A DNA stretch of 57,103 bases from Scatomorpha merdigallinarum (GTDB lineage Bacteria > Bacillota > Clostridia > Oscillospirales > Oscillospiraceae), in contig DVJA01000033.1 of the NCBI GenBank assembly GCA_018710885.1, positions 1 to 57,103 on the forward strand, read 5' to 3'. Positions 48,666-56,873 of this stretch are shown here, piece by piece (position 1 is the stretch's first letter; every line of letters begins with the position of its first letter). The notes below the pieces were generated by a model. The model was not told the DNA's origin and searched no databases. It saw only the letters and a list, made by a program, of their open reading frames with translations. Made by a program: the position numbers and the translations under genes.

Positions 48666-51600
48666 GGCCGCAACGTCGGTGAAGGGCTCCGAGGGTTCAT
48701 CCGGCGTGTCAGGTTCATCTGGCGCATCGGGCTCACTCGGCCGCCCCGGCGTGCCGGGGTTCACGGGCTCGTCCGGAGTGTCAGGCTCGTCGGTGCCGCC
48801 GGGTTCTTCCGGGGTAGCGGGGGTCTCCTCTATCTCGGGAGATATGACATAGTCACCGTTGCCGGACACGACAAAGCTCACGCTGCTGCCGCTTTCGCTT
48901 TCGCTGGACGGAACGCCGGTATCACCCTGCTGTACGCCGCCGGTGGCGTCGGGGATGGTCAGAGTGGGTTTCAGCTCGGCGAGTATGGTGGGGTCTGCCT
49001 GCACGGAGACATTGACTGCGCTGCCATCCTGCGTCACGGTGATGCGGGCGTCAAAATCGCCCGTGAGGTGGGGGTGAGCCTCTGTGCCCAGATTCCAGGT
49101 GCCGAGCAGCTTGCCGCCTTCATCGACCACGTCTATGACACGGGGCGTATCGGTAGGCTCGGCAAAAGCTGAAGCGTCGATTATAAGGTTCTCGCTTTCG
49201 CTGTTGACGATTTCTGTCGGCAAATCCCAGTCGATAGTGAGGTAGTTCTCTTCCTCACCGGTACTTATCTGTTCATCTGCCGATGCTGAGAAGAGCACGG
49301 CGCCGCCGGAGCCGGAGCTGCTCAGGGCGCTTGCGTCCTGCAGGTCCGGGTAGTTGCGGTCGTTGTATCTGAAGATGGGGAAGATCCAGCGCGGGTTGGT
49401 TATAACCCTCGTCTCGCCGCCGGGGGCGACTTTCACAATGGGTGGCATATTGATAACGGCGTTTAGTAGTTGATGGCTGCCCTTTATCGCGTCGAGTATT
49501 TCTGCCGACGTCATGTTCCTCAGGGTTATCCCGTAGTAGTTGCGGTAGAAGTAAATGGTGCCGGGGCACTGCACGTCGAAAGTTACGTCGTTGTTTACAA
49601 AGTTGCTGTCAACGATGCGGAAATAGTATGGGCTGAGGATACCGCCCAGCTGCAGTGCCTGGACAGCGGTATCGTTATTTATGAACACGTTGCCCTCCCA
49701 GGGGTTGATAGAGCCGTTATGCTGCTCATACATGTTCAGGCGCACGGCAATGCCGTTGTCCGCAAACACGCAGTATCTCGGGTTTATCGTGCTCCTGTTG
49801 GCATCTATGGCCACGTCGTAGCCCTGGAAGGTGCAGCGATTCGCCTGGGCGCGTCCGTTGGACAGGGCGCTTACCCCAGAGCTGTCGGCAGGGGCAACGA
49901 AGTCAAGCGCATCCAATACGGCAGCCGAGCCGTTGAGGTCTATGCCTCCCACTATAGTGGTGCGGTTGTTTGCTATCAGGTTGATTTCGTAGTTGCCGTA
50001 ATCCAAGAGATCTTCCGGGAGGACTATGGTGCCCTCGTACTTCTCTGCGTTCAGGAAGAAATTCAGGGTGCCCCGGCCGTCCTCGGGGAGCTGGGCAGCA
50101 GCGTCGGCAATCGCGGCGTTGAGCGCTTCGACGGTGTCGTCTGCGGGGCGATCATAATTTGTATCGAGGACGCGGTCTATCCGCAGCGTCACGCTGACTG
50201 TGCCGGATTCAATGAGCTGGGAACCGGAATAGACGTCTACCGTGGCGATGGCAAGCGCGGTGGCGTCATAGCCGCGTTTGACGTAGACTTTAGCGGTGTT
50301 GCCGGTGAAGGAGCTGGTCGTCAGCACGGCATCGCCTGCGTCCTGTGAAAAGCTGAAGGTCTCGCCATAGCCATCGCAGCCGAAGAGAGTCCGTATCTCC
50401 ATGCTGCGCACTTGGACGTGCAGGGGCCCCGCCCTGTCAACCAGGTAGTAGGCTTCGCCCTCTGCGTCGTACTGTTTCAGGCCGACGTTTACCGTCAGGT
50501 CGCGGAACTCATAGCGCTCGTTTTCAGGATCCGGGCTCTCGCTGGTGGAGTTGGCGTACTCCCAGTTGCCCTCGTTTATAATAGTGGCGTCGTCCCCGTA
50601 GTCGAATCCGAAGCCGACTATGTAATCGTTTCCATCGCTGGTTATGCGGATGCAGCTTCCATAGGGACGCTTATTTATACTGATGCCGACATTTTCACTG
50701 CCGGTGGAGACGTTCAGATAATACCCGTAATCATCCGTCGGCGCGGCGAGCGTGATTTTGACGGTCTTACTATCCACCTCGTCGTAGCTTATTTCTTTCC
50801 CGTCTACCCTGAGTTCCAGCTGGTCAAAGTCGAAAGCTTGGTCAGACGTCAGCCACAGCTCGCCGTTTGTGAGGGAGTAATAGCTGACAAACGAGTTGAC
50901 GGGTATGTACGAGTCCGCGTCCAGCGTCCCGGAGGTGTAGAACTTCAGCCCCGTGCGGCGGGTTTCAACCGCAAGCGATACGGTGACGTCTGGGCGGCCG
51001 TCTATGGTTATGTCAGCCGTCACGATTGCGGAGGCGGCGCTGCCGTCGCGGCAATAGAGCGTCGCCCTGTCTCCGTTACTTGTGAGCACCGTCTCATCGG
51101 GCGAGAAGCTGAAGGAGTTCGCCTCTCCGGAGATCTGCCGTATGCTCATGCCGTGAACCTCGATACTGACGTTGCGCACCTCGTCGCCGTTGTCGTCCTG
51201 CGCCACGACCTCCAGCCCATTAGTAAACTCCACGAAGTTGTCGGTGGCGGCAGTCTTGTCGCTTACATTCATCAGGCTGTTTCTGTTGTCAAAGATACGG
51301 CTGCCTCCGCTCGAAAAACCGACGGTATAGCCGTTATATTCCACGGCAGACGAGACCGGCCGGCTGGTCAGCGGAAAACTGGTGTGCTGTCTGCCATAAT
51401 TGGCCTCAACCCAGTAGCTCTGGTTAGGTGTGGGTTCAGGCAGCGTGATTTGTGCGGCATTGTTCTGCCATGTGAGCTCTTGCTTCGTGTTATTTACGTA
51501 TACATCGAAGCTGCTCAGGTCTTCAACGTCCGCGTCGGCAATCAGCCAGACAGTGCCCTGCGTGGGCAGGGTATAATAGCACACGTCCATATTGCGGTCA

Positions 51601-52199
51601 ATCCTGTTCGCCTCACCGCCGTCGGACGAGGTGTAGAAGGCAAACTGCGGGGCCTCATACTTCAGGACGGATACCTGCCAATATACGGTGGCGGGCTCGC
51701 TTGTGCTGCCATCAGATACCGTGACATTCGCGCTGATAACAGCTTCGCCGGGGTTGCCACGGCGAGCGTAGAGCGCGCTGGCGGGGCCGTCCTGCTCTGT
51801 GACCAAGCCGCTGTCGGAAAAGCTGAAAATGCCGTCATCAGAGTGGATGGCCATGTTGTTTATCTGCACGGTGATGTCATTGGCGAGCTTGTACTCCCCA
51901 TCACTTTCGTCCCAGAGAAATGCGCCTATATTGACGTCAAACAGGAGCTCAAAACCGGCGTTCGGGTCGGGGGTTTCATCGCCCTCCCGGCTCGGACCCT
52001 GTCCGTTGACGAACAGGCCGTATTCACCGTTGCTTCCTCCCAGGTAAAACGCGACGGTGTAGGTCGTATTACCTATTTGAACCTGCGCTGCCTGGCTTTC
52101 ATTTGGTACAGCGGTGGTTTCCTCGCTCGCTGCGGCGGGAACAATGGCCAGAGATACGGCCATGCAGAGAGCCAGGGCCAGACACAAGAGCTTCTTCAT
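48201..52199 (-). CDS. Giant secreted SLH-domain surface protein with internal repeats
   Basis: 1332 residues. After a signal peptide (LALALCMAVSLAIVPAAAS) there are 2.7 copies of a roughly 235-residue module (about 40-281, 282-512, 513-685, the last cut short), each starting with a YTVAF/YTVGF/YIVGF strand and holding a FSFS..... block. A right-handed beta-helix-like part follows (about 690-880). A D/E/P/T-rich linker (about 1115-1165) leads to three SLH units at the C-terminus (FTDVAANSWYYDAVVYVYNN...). It would be exported and held on wall polymers. The start follows GGGGAGG. The ligand is unknown. Confidence 0.88.
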   Translation of the reverse strand: MKKLLCLALALCMAVSLAIVPAAASEETTAVPNESQAAQVQIGNTTYTVAFYLGGSNGEYGLFVNGQGPSREGDETPDPNAGFELLFDVNIGAFLWDESDGEYKLANDITVQINNMAIHSDDGIFSFSDSGLVTEQDGPASALYARRGNPGEAVISANVTVSDGSTSEPATVYWQVSVLKYEAPQFAFYTSSDGGEANRIDRNMDVCYYTLPTQGTVWLIADADVEDLSSFDVYVNNTKQELTWQNNAAQITLPEPTPNQSYWVEANYGRQHTSFPLTSRPVSSAVEYNGYTVGFSSGGSRIFDNRNSLMNVSDKTAATDNFVEFTNGLEVVAQDDNGDEVRNVSIEVHGMSIRQISGEANSFSFSPDETVLTSNGDRATLYCRDGSAASAIVTADITIDGRPDVTVSLAVETRRTGLKFYTSGTLDADSYIPVNSFVSYYSLTNGELWLTSDQAFDFDQLELRVDGKEISYDEVDSKTVKITLAAPTDDYGYYLNVSTGSENVGISINKRPYGSCIRITSDGNDYIVGFGFDYGDDATIINEGNWEYANSTSESPDPENERYEFRDLTVNVGLKQYDAEGEAYYLVDRAGPLHVQVRSMEIRTLFGCDGYGETFSFSQDAGDAVLTTSSFTGNTAKVYVKRGYDATALAIATVDVYSGSQLIESGTVSVTLRIDRVLDTNYDRPADDTVEALNAAIADAAAQLPEDGRGTLNFFLNAEKYEGTIVLPEDLLDYGNYEINLIANNRTTIVGGIDLNGSAAVLDALDFVAPADSSGVSALSNGRAQANRCTFQGYDVAIDANRSTINPRYCVFADNGIAVRLNMYEQHNGSINPWEGNVFINNDTAVQALQLGGILSPYYFRIVDSNFVNNDVTFDVQCPGTIYFYRNYYGITLRNMTSAEILDAIKGSHQLLNAVINMPPIVKVAPGGETRVITNPRWIFPIFRYNDRNYPDLQDASALSSSGSGGAVLFSASADEQISTGEEENYLTIDWDLPTEIVNSESENLIIDASAFAEPTDTPRVIDVVDEGGKLLGTWNLGTEAHPHLTGDFDARITVTQDGSAVNVSVQADPTILAELKPTLTIPDATGGVQQGDTGVPSSESESGSSVSFVVSGNGDYVISPEIEETPATPEEPGGTDEPDTPDEPVNPGTPGRPSEPDAPDEPDTPDEPSEPFTDVAANSWYYDAVVYVYNNGLMDGVSSTQFNPNGAMTRAMVWAILARIDGETITGSNWVSEAQSWAVASGVSDGTDANGAVTRQELVTMLWRFAGEPETDATLSAWSDAASVSDWAEAAMAWAVDEGVITGVGASTIDPMGGAIRAQCATILMRSIDKI

Positions 52200-52256
52200 A
52201 CTTCAGTAAACCTCCCCAAATGCGCCTGTGCGCATTTGCCGTATATTGTATAATTC

Positions 52257-52285
52257 ATGTTAACATCTGTCACAAATACTGTCAA
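52257..52285 (-). promoter_or_regulatory. Promoter of the 1332-residue SLH protein gene
   Basis: TTGACA, 17 bases, TAACAT on the minus strand. A second choice is TTGTGA with TATACA closer to the gene. The leader holds a CAAATGCG/CGCATTTG hairpin at 52217-52238. Confidence 0.55.
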
Positions 52286-52387
52286 GGCGTGTGCGCACAA
52301 TTATCCGCAGTTCTCTGCGCTCCGGGCCGCGGAAAGAGCCAAAACCGGACAAAATACGGTAGGTGGCGGTGTGCTTAGAGGCAGCAA

Positions 52388-52418
52388 AGCCGCCCGGGAA
52401 TTGCCCCGGGCGGCTTTT
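52388..52418 (-). terminator. Hairpin downstream of the 947-residue SLH gene
   Basis: AGCCGCCCGGG and CCCGGGCGGCT form an 11-base stem with a six-base loop. The minus side has only TTT after the stem. It is a copy of the hairpin at 48156-48185. Confidence 0.7.
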
Positions 52419-52920
52419 ATGGAGAATCGAAACTTAGATTTTGTCTATGCTGCGCATGAGTATCGTGGCGCACTGGGCGCGGGTGGCGCCGCCCATCGGG
52501 TCGATGGTGCTTGCGCCCACGCCTGTGATGACGCCCTCGTCAACAGCCCAGGCCATGGCGGCCTCGGCCCAGTCGGAGACGCTTGCCGCGTCGCTCCACG
52601 CGCTCAGGGTGGCGTCAGTCTCGGGCTCGCCGGCGAAGCGCCAGAGCATGGTCACGAGCTGCTCACGGGTGACGGCGCCGTTGGCGTCAGTGCCGTCGGA
52701 GACGCCGGAGGCGACGGCCCAGCTCTGAGCCTCGCTCACCCAGTTGGAGCCGGTGATGGTCTCGCCGTCAATGCGGGCGAGGATAGCCCAGACCATTGCG
52801 CGGGTCATCTCTCCGTCGGGGTTGAAGAGCGTGTTGCTCACGCCGTCCATGAGGCCGTTGTTGTAGACGTAGACCACCGCGTCATAGTACCAGGCGTTGG
52901 CCGCAACGTCGGTGAAGGGC
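52419..52920. repeat. Duplicated SLH-coding segment, copy B
   Basis: Partner of 48186-48665 (see there). Similarity falls away upstream of the SLH units, where the two proteins become unrelated in sequence. It therefore looks like duplication or conversion of the SLH cassette and its terminator only. Confidence 0.9.
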
Positions 52921-55277
52921 AGGCCCTCACGCACGAAGGTTGCGTCAACGGTGACATCGCCCTCGGGCATCTTGAAGGTGTAGGTGGTGGCGTTCACGCG
53001 CGTGACGTCAACGCGGCCGTCGGGGCCGGTGACAGTCAGGCTGCCGAGCACGTAACCCTCATCGGGAGTGACGGTCACAGTGATAGTAGCACCCGCACTT
53101 GCGTTGGAGAGGTTAGTGGAAACACTGCCGTTGCTGGTGTCGTCGATGTCGATGTCGTAAGCGTCGGGGATGTTAACAGTACGCCAGACGGCAGAGAAAG
53201 TGTAGGTGTTGTTCACACAACCATCATTGCTGCCGATAGTTATTACAACACGGTTGGGGTTGCTATCATTGACAGTGGCGCGACCGTAATTCCAGCCAAT
53301 AAAACGGGAGCTGTCACTCGGATCGGCAGGGGCTTTATAAATCAGTTGACCATTATTGGCCGAAACATATGTGGTGTAATACTCGGCACCGTTTACAGTA
53401 TAGATAACGGTATAGATGTTTTCAGCAGAATCTTCATCTATGTAGATAGCCTGCTTGTCGCCAATCATGCTAATGCTGTTATCGCTGATATTTACGTTAG
53501 TTGTAGCGGGACCGACGGAGATACCGCTGCCATAAATCGGGTCATTGTAATCAGCATAGCAAATATCGTTAAGTATGTTGCCGTCAATAACAAGATTGTC
53601 AACGGGATACCGCTCACCGCTTGCTATAATGATGCCGCCATATTTGGTTCCATCAATTACATTATTAGCAATGGTGACATTGTCAAGAGAGTTAATAAAT
53701 ATGGCATACTTGAAATTGACGAAAGTACAATCGGTAATTTCTACAGAACTGTCAATGTCTGCGTAGACAGACAGAATGCCGATTTCCTCGTTGATGGTAT
53801 CGATAGTTTGGGCACCTATGAAGTTGACATTCTGTATTCTCGTTACTTCGCTTCTTGTGCCGTCAAAGCCATAGTAGAAATATATGGCCGCGCAATCACG
53901 TGTACTGGTGGTGTAGTTTATTGTGAAATTGCGGAATGTGCTGCCTTCGCTGCCACCTACAAGGGTGAACAGGCTGGAGGTGCCGGAACCGGTAACAGTG
54001 ATTCCGCTGTTCGCGCCTTCGATGGTAACACGCTTGTTAAGAGTGATGTGCTCATCGTCAGCAATGGTGAAATTCTTCGTCAGGACGATGGTGTCACCGT
54101 CGTTAGCGGCGTCAACGGCGGCCTGAAGTGTGAGATATCCGATGTTTCCGATGGTAGCCACGGAGGCATCGTCTACTACAATACTACCATCAGCAGCCTG
54201 CTCCATGCCATCAGGGACATACTCGGAGACATCTTGTTTATTACCAGCAGAGTCGACAAACGTGCCGCCGGTGATGGAGATGTCGAAGGCGTCAGCACTC
54301 TGCTGCTGGCCCTTAACAAATGTGCCAGTGACAACAGTTTCGCTTCCGGAAATATCAATAATAGCATCGTAAGATTCATTGGAGTCAACATATACTGCTG
54401 GATAGCCATTCACACCGGTTATTTTGGTGTTGACTATGGTGACATCTGCATCATCCGCGTATGTAGTAGTAGTACCGTTGACATAGTTGCCAATAGTTAT
54501 AGCGGCTGCCGGGACTTCGTCTCCTGACCCCCAGTTGCTGCTAGTATACATGCCACCACCATATTGACCGGTGGTTTCAATTTCGCAATTCGTTATTGTA
54601 GCTGTACCGGCACGAACAATGACACCTTGGCGAGTACCTTTTACAGTGCAGCCATTCATATCCAGCGTGCCCTCGACATTAATCATAACAGGGCAACTGT
54701 CATAAGGATATGTGCTGTTATATCCATATTCGCTTTTAAAGGTTGAATTAGTAAGCGTGATTTTTACACCGTAGTTTTCAACTTTAGCAGCGTTGGTGGC
54801 GACAGCATAAACGCCGCATTTAACAGTGGAGTCTATTACTGTGACACTTGCAGCATCACCGCGGGGATACAGTGCGCTGCCGTTGGTGTCGAGCTCAACA
54901 CCATTTAAGGTAACAGAGCTATTGGATTCAACGGCGATAAAAGCGTTTGTCCCCCATCCTCTGTTGTCATTACCCATTTGAGGTGCGCTGATTTGGCCGT
55001 TGCTGAAAGTCAAGCTGGCGCCGCTCGTCAGTGTTATGCTGTTAGTTCCATTTACAGTAAGAGTGTGGTTATTCAGATTCACAGTTACCTGAGCAGCCTC
55101 GGGCACTGTAAGAGATGCTAGCGTTACATTCTCATTCAGTATGTAATTTCCGGTTTGCAACTGAGTCGTCTCGGCTGTTATTGCAGTGGGCGTTTCACCC
55201 GCTGCAAACGCAGACACCGTACTTAGTGACGCTATCATTAGCACCGCTAACAGTACGGCAAAGAGCCGTTTCTTCAT
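52434..55277 (-). CDS. Secreted beta-helix protein with InlB-like repeats and SLH domains
   Basis: 947 residues. A signal peptide is followed by a long stretch of beta-helix rungs (about 30-600; repeated N-rich turns such as TNCEIETT and VTIANNVIDGTKYGGIIIA). Two repeat-like domains follow, the second with AGATITVTVTPDEGYVLGSL, as in divergent InlB B-repeats. Three SLH units end the protein. It may bind or cut a polysaccharide at the surface, but no catalytic site is clear. The ATG at 55277 follows GAGGAGG. The SLH end is nearly identical to the neighbour's. Confidence 0.88.
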   Translation of the reverse strand: MKKRLFAVLLAVLMIASLSTVSAFAAGETPTAITAETTQLQTGNYILNENVTLASLTVPEAAQVTVNLNNHTLTVNGTNSITLTSGASLTFSNGQISAPQMGNDNRGWGTNAFIAVESNSSVTLNGVELDTNGSALYPRGDAASVTVIDSTVKCGVYAVATNAAKVENYGVKITLTNSTFKSEYGYNSTYPYDSCPVMINVEGTLDMNGCTVKGTRQGVIVRAGTATITNCEIETTGQYGGGMYTSSNWGSGDEVPAAAITIGNYVNGTTTTYADDADVTIVNTKITGVNGYPAVYVDSNESYDAIIDISGSETVVTGTFVKGQQQSADAFDISITGGTFVDSAGNKQDVSEYVPDGMEQAADGSIVVDDASVATIGNIGYLTLQAAVDAANDGDTIVLTKNFTIADDEHITLNKRVTIEGANSGITVTGSGTSSLFTLVGGSEGSTFRNFTINYTTSTRDCAAIYFYYGFDGTRSEVTRIQNVNFIGAQTIDTINEEIGILSVYADIDSSVEITDCTFVNFKYAIFINSLDNVTIANNVIDGTKYGGIIIASGERYPVDNLVIDGNILNDICYADYNDPIYGSGISVGPATTNVNISDNSISMIGDKQAIYIDEDSAENIYTVIYTVNGAEYYTTYVSANNGQLIYKAPADPSDSSRFIGWNYGRATVNDSNPNRVVITIGSNDGCVNNTYTFSAVWRTVNIPDAYDIDIDDTSNGSVSTNLSNASAGATITVTVTPDEGYVLGSLTVTGPDGRVDVTRVNATTYTFKMPEGDVTVDATFVREGLPFTDVAANAWYYDAVVYVYNNGLMDGVSNTLFNPDGEMTRAMVWAILARIDGETITGSNWVSEAQSWAVASGVSDGTDANGAVTREQLVTMLWRFAGEPETDATLSAWSDAASVSDWAEAAMAWAVDEGVITGVGASTIDPMGGATRAQCATILMRSIDKI

Positions 55278-55307
55278 GTTTGGTTTCCTCCTCAAAATGT
55301 TTATGGC

Positions 55308-55350
55308 GTCGTGACGGTACCGTCACGACATGAGGGGTATACCCCTCATG
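55308..55350. repeat. Two adjacent perfect 22-base palindromes in the leader
   Basis: The first (55308-55329) reads GTCGTGACGGT on one arm, the second (55329-55350) CATGAGGGGTA; each is followed by its exact complement, with no loop. They share one base. They lie in the leader of the 947-residue SLH protein gene, between its promoters and start codon, and could form two RNA hairpins or a DNA cruciform. Confidence 0.85.
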
Positions 55351-55367
55351 TTATATGGATTTAGTTA

Positions 55368-55396
55368 ATACTACTATTTTGCCTAAAGAATGTCAA
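55368..55396 (-). promoter_or_regulatory. Proximal promoter of the beta-helix SLH gene
   Basis: TTGACA, 17 bases, TAGTAT on the minus strand. Transcription would begin just upstream of the twin palindromes. Confidence 0.65.
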
Positions 55397-55458
55397 GGAT
55401 GAATTCGTAAAAATTCTGAAAGCAATCTAAATGTTGTGGCATTCAGGCCCTGGAAAGC

Positions 55459-55487
55459 ATTATAACCCAATTAAGCATGCTTGTCAA
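55459..55487 (-). promoter_or_regulatory. Distal promoter of the beta-helix SLH gene
   Basis: Perfect TTGACA and TATAAT with 17 bases between, on the minus strand. The leader from here would be about 175 bases long and includes the proximal promoter. Confidence 0.88.
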
Positions 55488-55547
55488 TACATATGAGGTA
55501 TATTTGCAACTCATTTGAGTACTATAATAAACACAGGTGATGACTAT

Positions 55548-55850
55548 ATGGATACACACGCGCGGCTGAGGCAGCTTATGGCCGAGCGCGGCTGGACAGA
55601 ATACAGGCTGGCAAAAGAGAGCGGGCTTTCGCAGTCAACCATATCAAACCTATTTGCCCGCAATAATTACCCTAGTATTCCCACTCTCGAAATTATCTGC
55701 CGGGCTTTCGGCATAACCCTGGCGCAATTTTTTGCCGACGGGAATTTTGTGGAGCTCACGGAGGAACAGTACGGCTTTTTTCAGCGCTGGGCGGCCCTGA
55801 AACCTGAGCAAAAGGCGCTGATTGACGAACTTATAGGTCAGTTCAAGTGA
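55548..55850 (+). CDS. Small XRE-family regulator
   Basis: 100 residues. The helix-turn-helix is clear (LRQLMAERGWTEYRLAKESG, then LSQSTISNLFARNNYPSIPT), and the C-terminal 25 residues are helical. The ATG at 55548 begins the canonical HTH_3 start; an in-frame earlier ATG has no ribosome binding site. A TATAAT (55523-55528) lies upstream, with no clear -35 box. It is divergent from the SLH gene and may regulate it. A GTGGGCAGTAT hairpin follows. Confidence 0.9.
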   Translation: MDTHARLRQLMAERGWTEYRLAKESGLSQSTISNLFARNNYPSIPTLEIICRAFGITLAQFFADGNFVELTEEQYGFFQRWAALKPEQKALIDELIGQFK

Positions 55851-55887
55851 AAAACCTGGCCTTACATATTATTATATGCAACCGCAC

Positions 55888-55924
55888 ATACTGCCCACAT
55901 GAGAACTAAGTGGGCAGTATTTTT
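55888..55924 (+). terminator. Terminator-like hairpin enclosing a start codon
   Basis: ATACTGCCCAC (55888-55898) and GTGGGCAGTAT (55910-55920) form a perfect 11-base stem, followed by TTTT. The 11-base loop begins with the ATG of the next gene. It could end the XRE transcript and also expose or hide the deacetylase start. Confidence 0.75.
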
Positions 55925-56732
55925 AATATTCTGCGCCTATGTCATGACGCTGGCGGCTCTGGCGCTGCCGGGGCGGGCAGAGGACGAGAAAGTCCGTCTG
56001 CCGGTCATCATGTACCACCACGTGTGCGCAGATCCGGCGCGCGCGGGCGACTACGTCGTGACGCCGGAGACGTTCGAGAACGACCTCAAATATTTGCAGG
56101 AGCAGGGTTACACCGCGATAAGCGTAGCTGAGCTGCTGGCCTGGTCGCGCGGCGAGGGAGAGCTGCCGGAAAAGCCGGTGATGCTCACCTTCGACGACGC
56201 GCAGGACAGCTTCAGGGTCTACGCCCTGCCGCTGCTGGAGAAGTACGGCATGTGCGCCGTGGTAGCCGTCGTGGGCGACTATGCCGACGAGTACACCGCG
56301 AGCGGGGACACGAACGTAAATTACGCCTATATGAGCTGGGACGCCATCGGCGAGATCGCCGCTTCGGGTAGGGTGGAGATAGCTTCGCACACCCAGAGCA
56401 TGCATTCACCCTCCGGTGCGCGGCGCGGCTGCCAGATAAACCCCGGCGAGGACGAGGCGAGCTACACGCAGACCTTCGGCGCGGACCTGGAGAGCGTCGA
56501 GTCCTCGATAGTGCGTGCGACGGGGAAGTCCAGCGCGGCTTTCGCCTACCCATTTGGCTTTACTTGCGCCGAGGCCGAGCGCGTGCTTGTTTCTCACGGC
56601 TTCTCCGTGGCCTTCACCTGCACAGAGCGCGTGAACGTGCTCTCACACGAGCCGATGGAGTTGCTGCGTCTGGGACGCTTCAACAGGCGCTCCGGGCCGT
56701 CGAGCGCAGAATTTTTTGGCGCCGTCCTTTAA
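55899..56732 (+). CDS. Secreted polysaccharide deacetylase (NodB domain)
   Basis: 277 residues. A signal sequence (VFLIFCAYVMTLAALAL) is followed by a NodB-type deacetylase. LPVIMYHHV is the start, LTFDDAQDS holds the catalytic and metal aspartates, and EIASHTQSMHS the two metal histidines. FAYPFGFTC is the later conserved part. It would remove acetyl groups from wall polysaccharide or peptidoglycan outside the cell. No ribosome binding site precedes the ATG, which sits in a hairpin loop; an ATG at 55944 is inside the signal sequence and also unsupported. Confidence 0.88.
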   Translation: MRTKWAVFLIFCAYVMTLAALALPGRAEDEKVRLPVIMYHHVCADPARAGDYVVTPETFENDLKYLQEQGYTAISVAELLAWSRGEGELPEKPVMLTFDDAQDSFRVYALPLLEKYGMCAVVAVVGDYADEYTASGDTNVNYAYMSWDAIGEIAASGRVEIASHTQSMHSPSGARRGCQINPGEDEASYTQTFGADLESVESSIVRATGKSSAAFAYPFGFTCAEAERVLVSHGFSVAFTCTERVNVLSHEPMELLRLGRFNRRSGPSSAEFFGAVL

Positions 56733-56750
56733 AGGGCGGCGCTTTGCGTT

Positions 56751-56779
56751 TGACTATTTGCCTCCTGCGTGTTAAACTA
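56751..56779 (+). promoter_or_regulatory. Promoter of the hypB operon
   Basis: TTGACT, 17 bases, TAAACT, about 95 bases before the start codon of hypB. Confidence 0.6.
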
Positions 56780-56873
56780 CAAGCAATGTATTTTGCATTT
56801 TAACCAATCTGCTGCGGCGTATGAACCGGCAAATTGGCAAAACACTCAGGTCAGACCAGGAGGTGGCCATAAA

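Noticed and set aside
50412..54527. Two long plus-strand open frames (613 and 756 codons) opposite the SLH genes
   Set aside because: They are mirror images of the minus-strand genes, have V/G/A/D-rich composition without domains or ribosome binding sites, and the minus-strand frames have signal peptides and SLH units.
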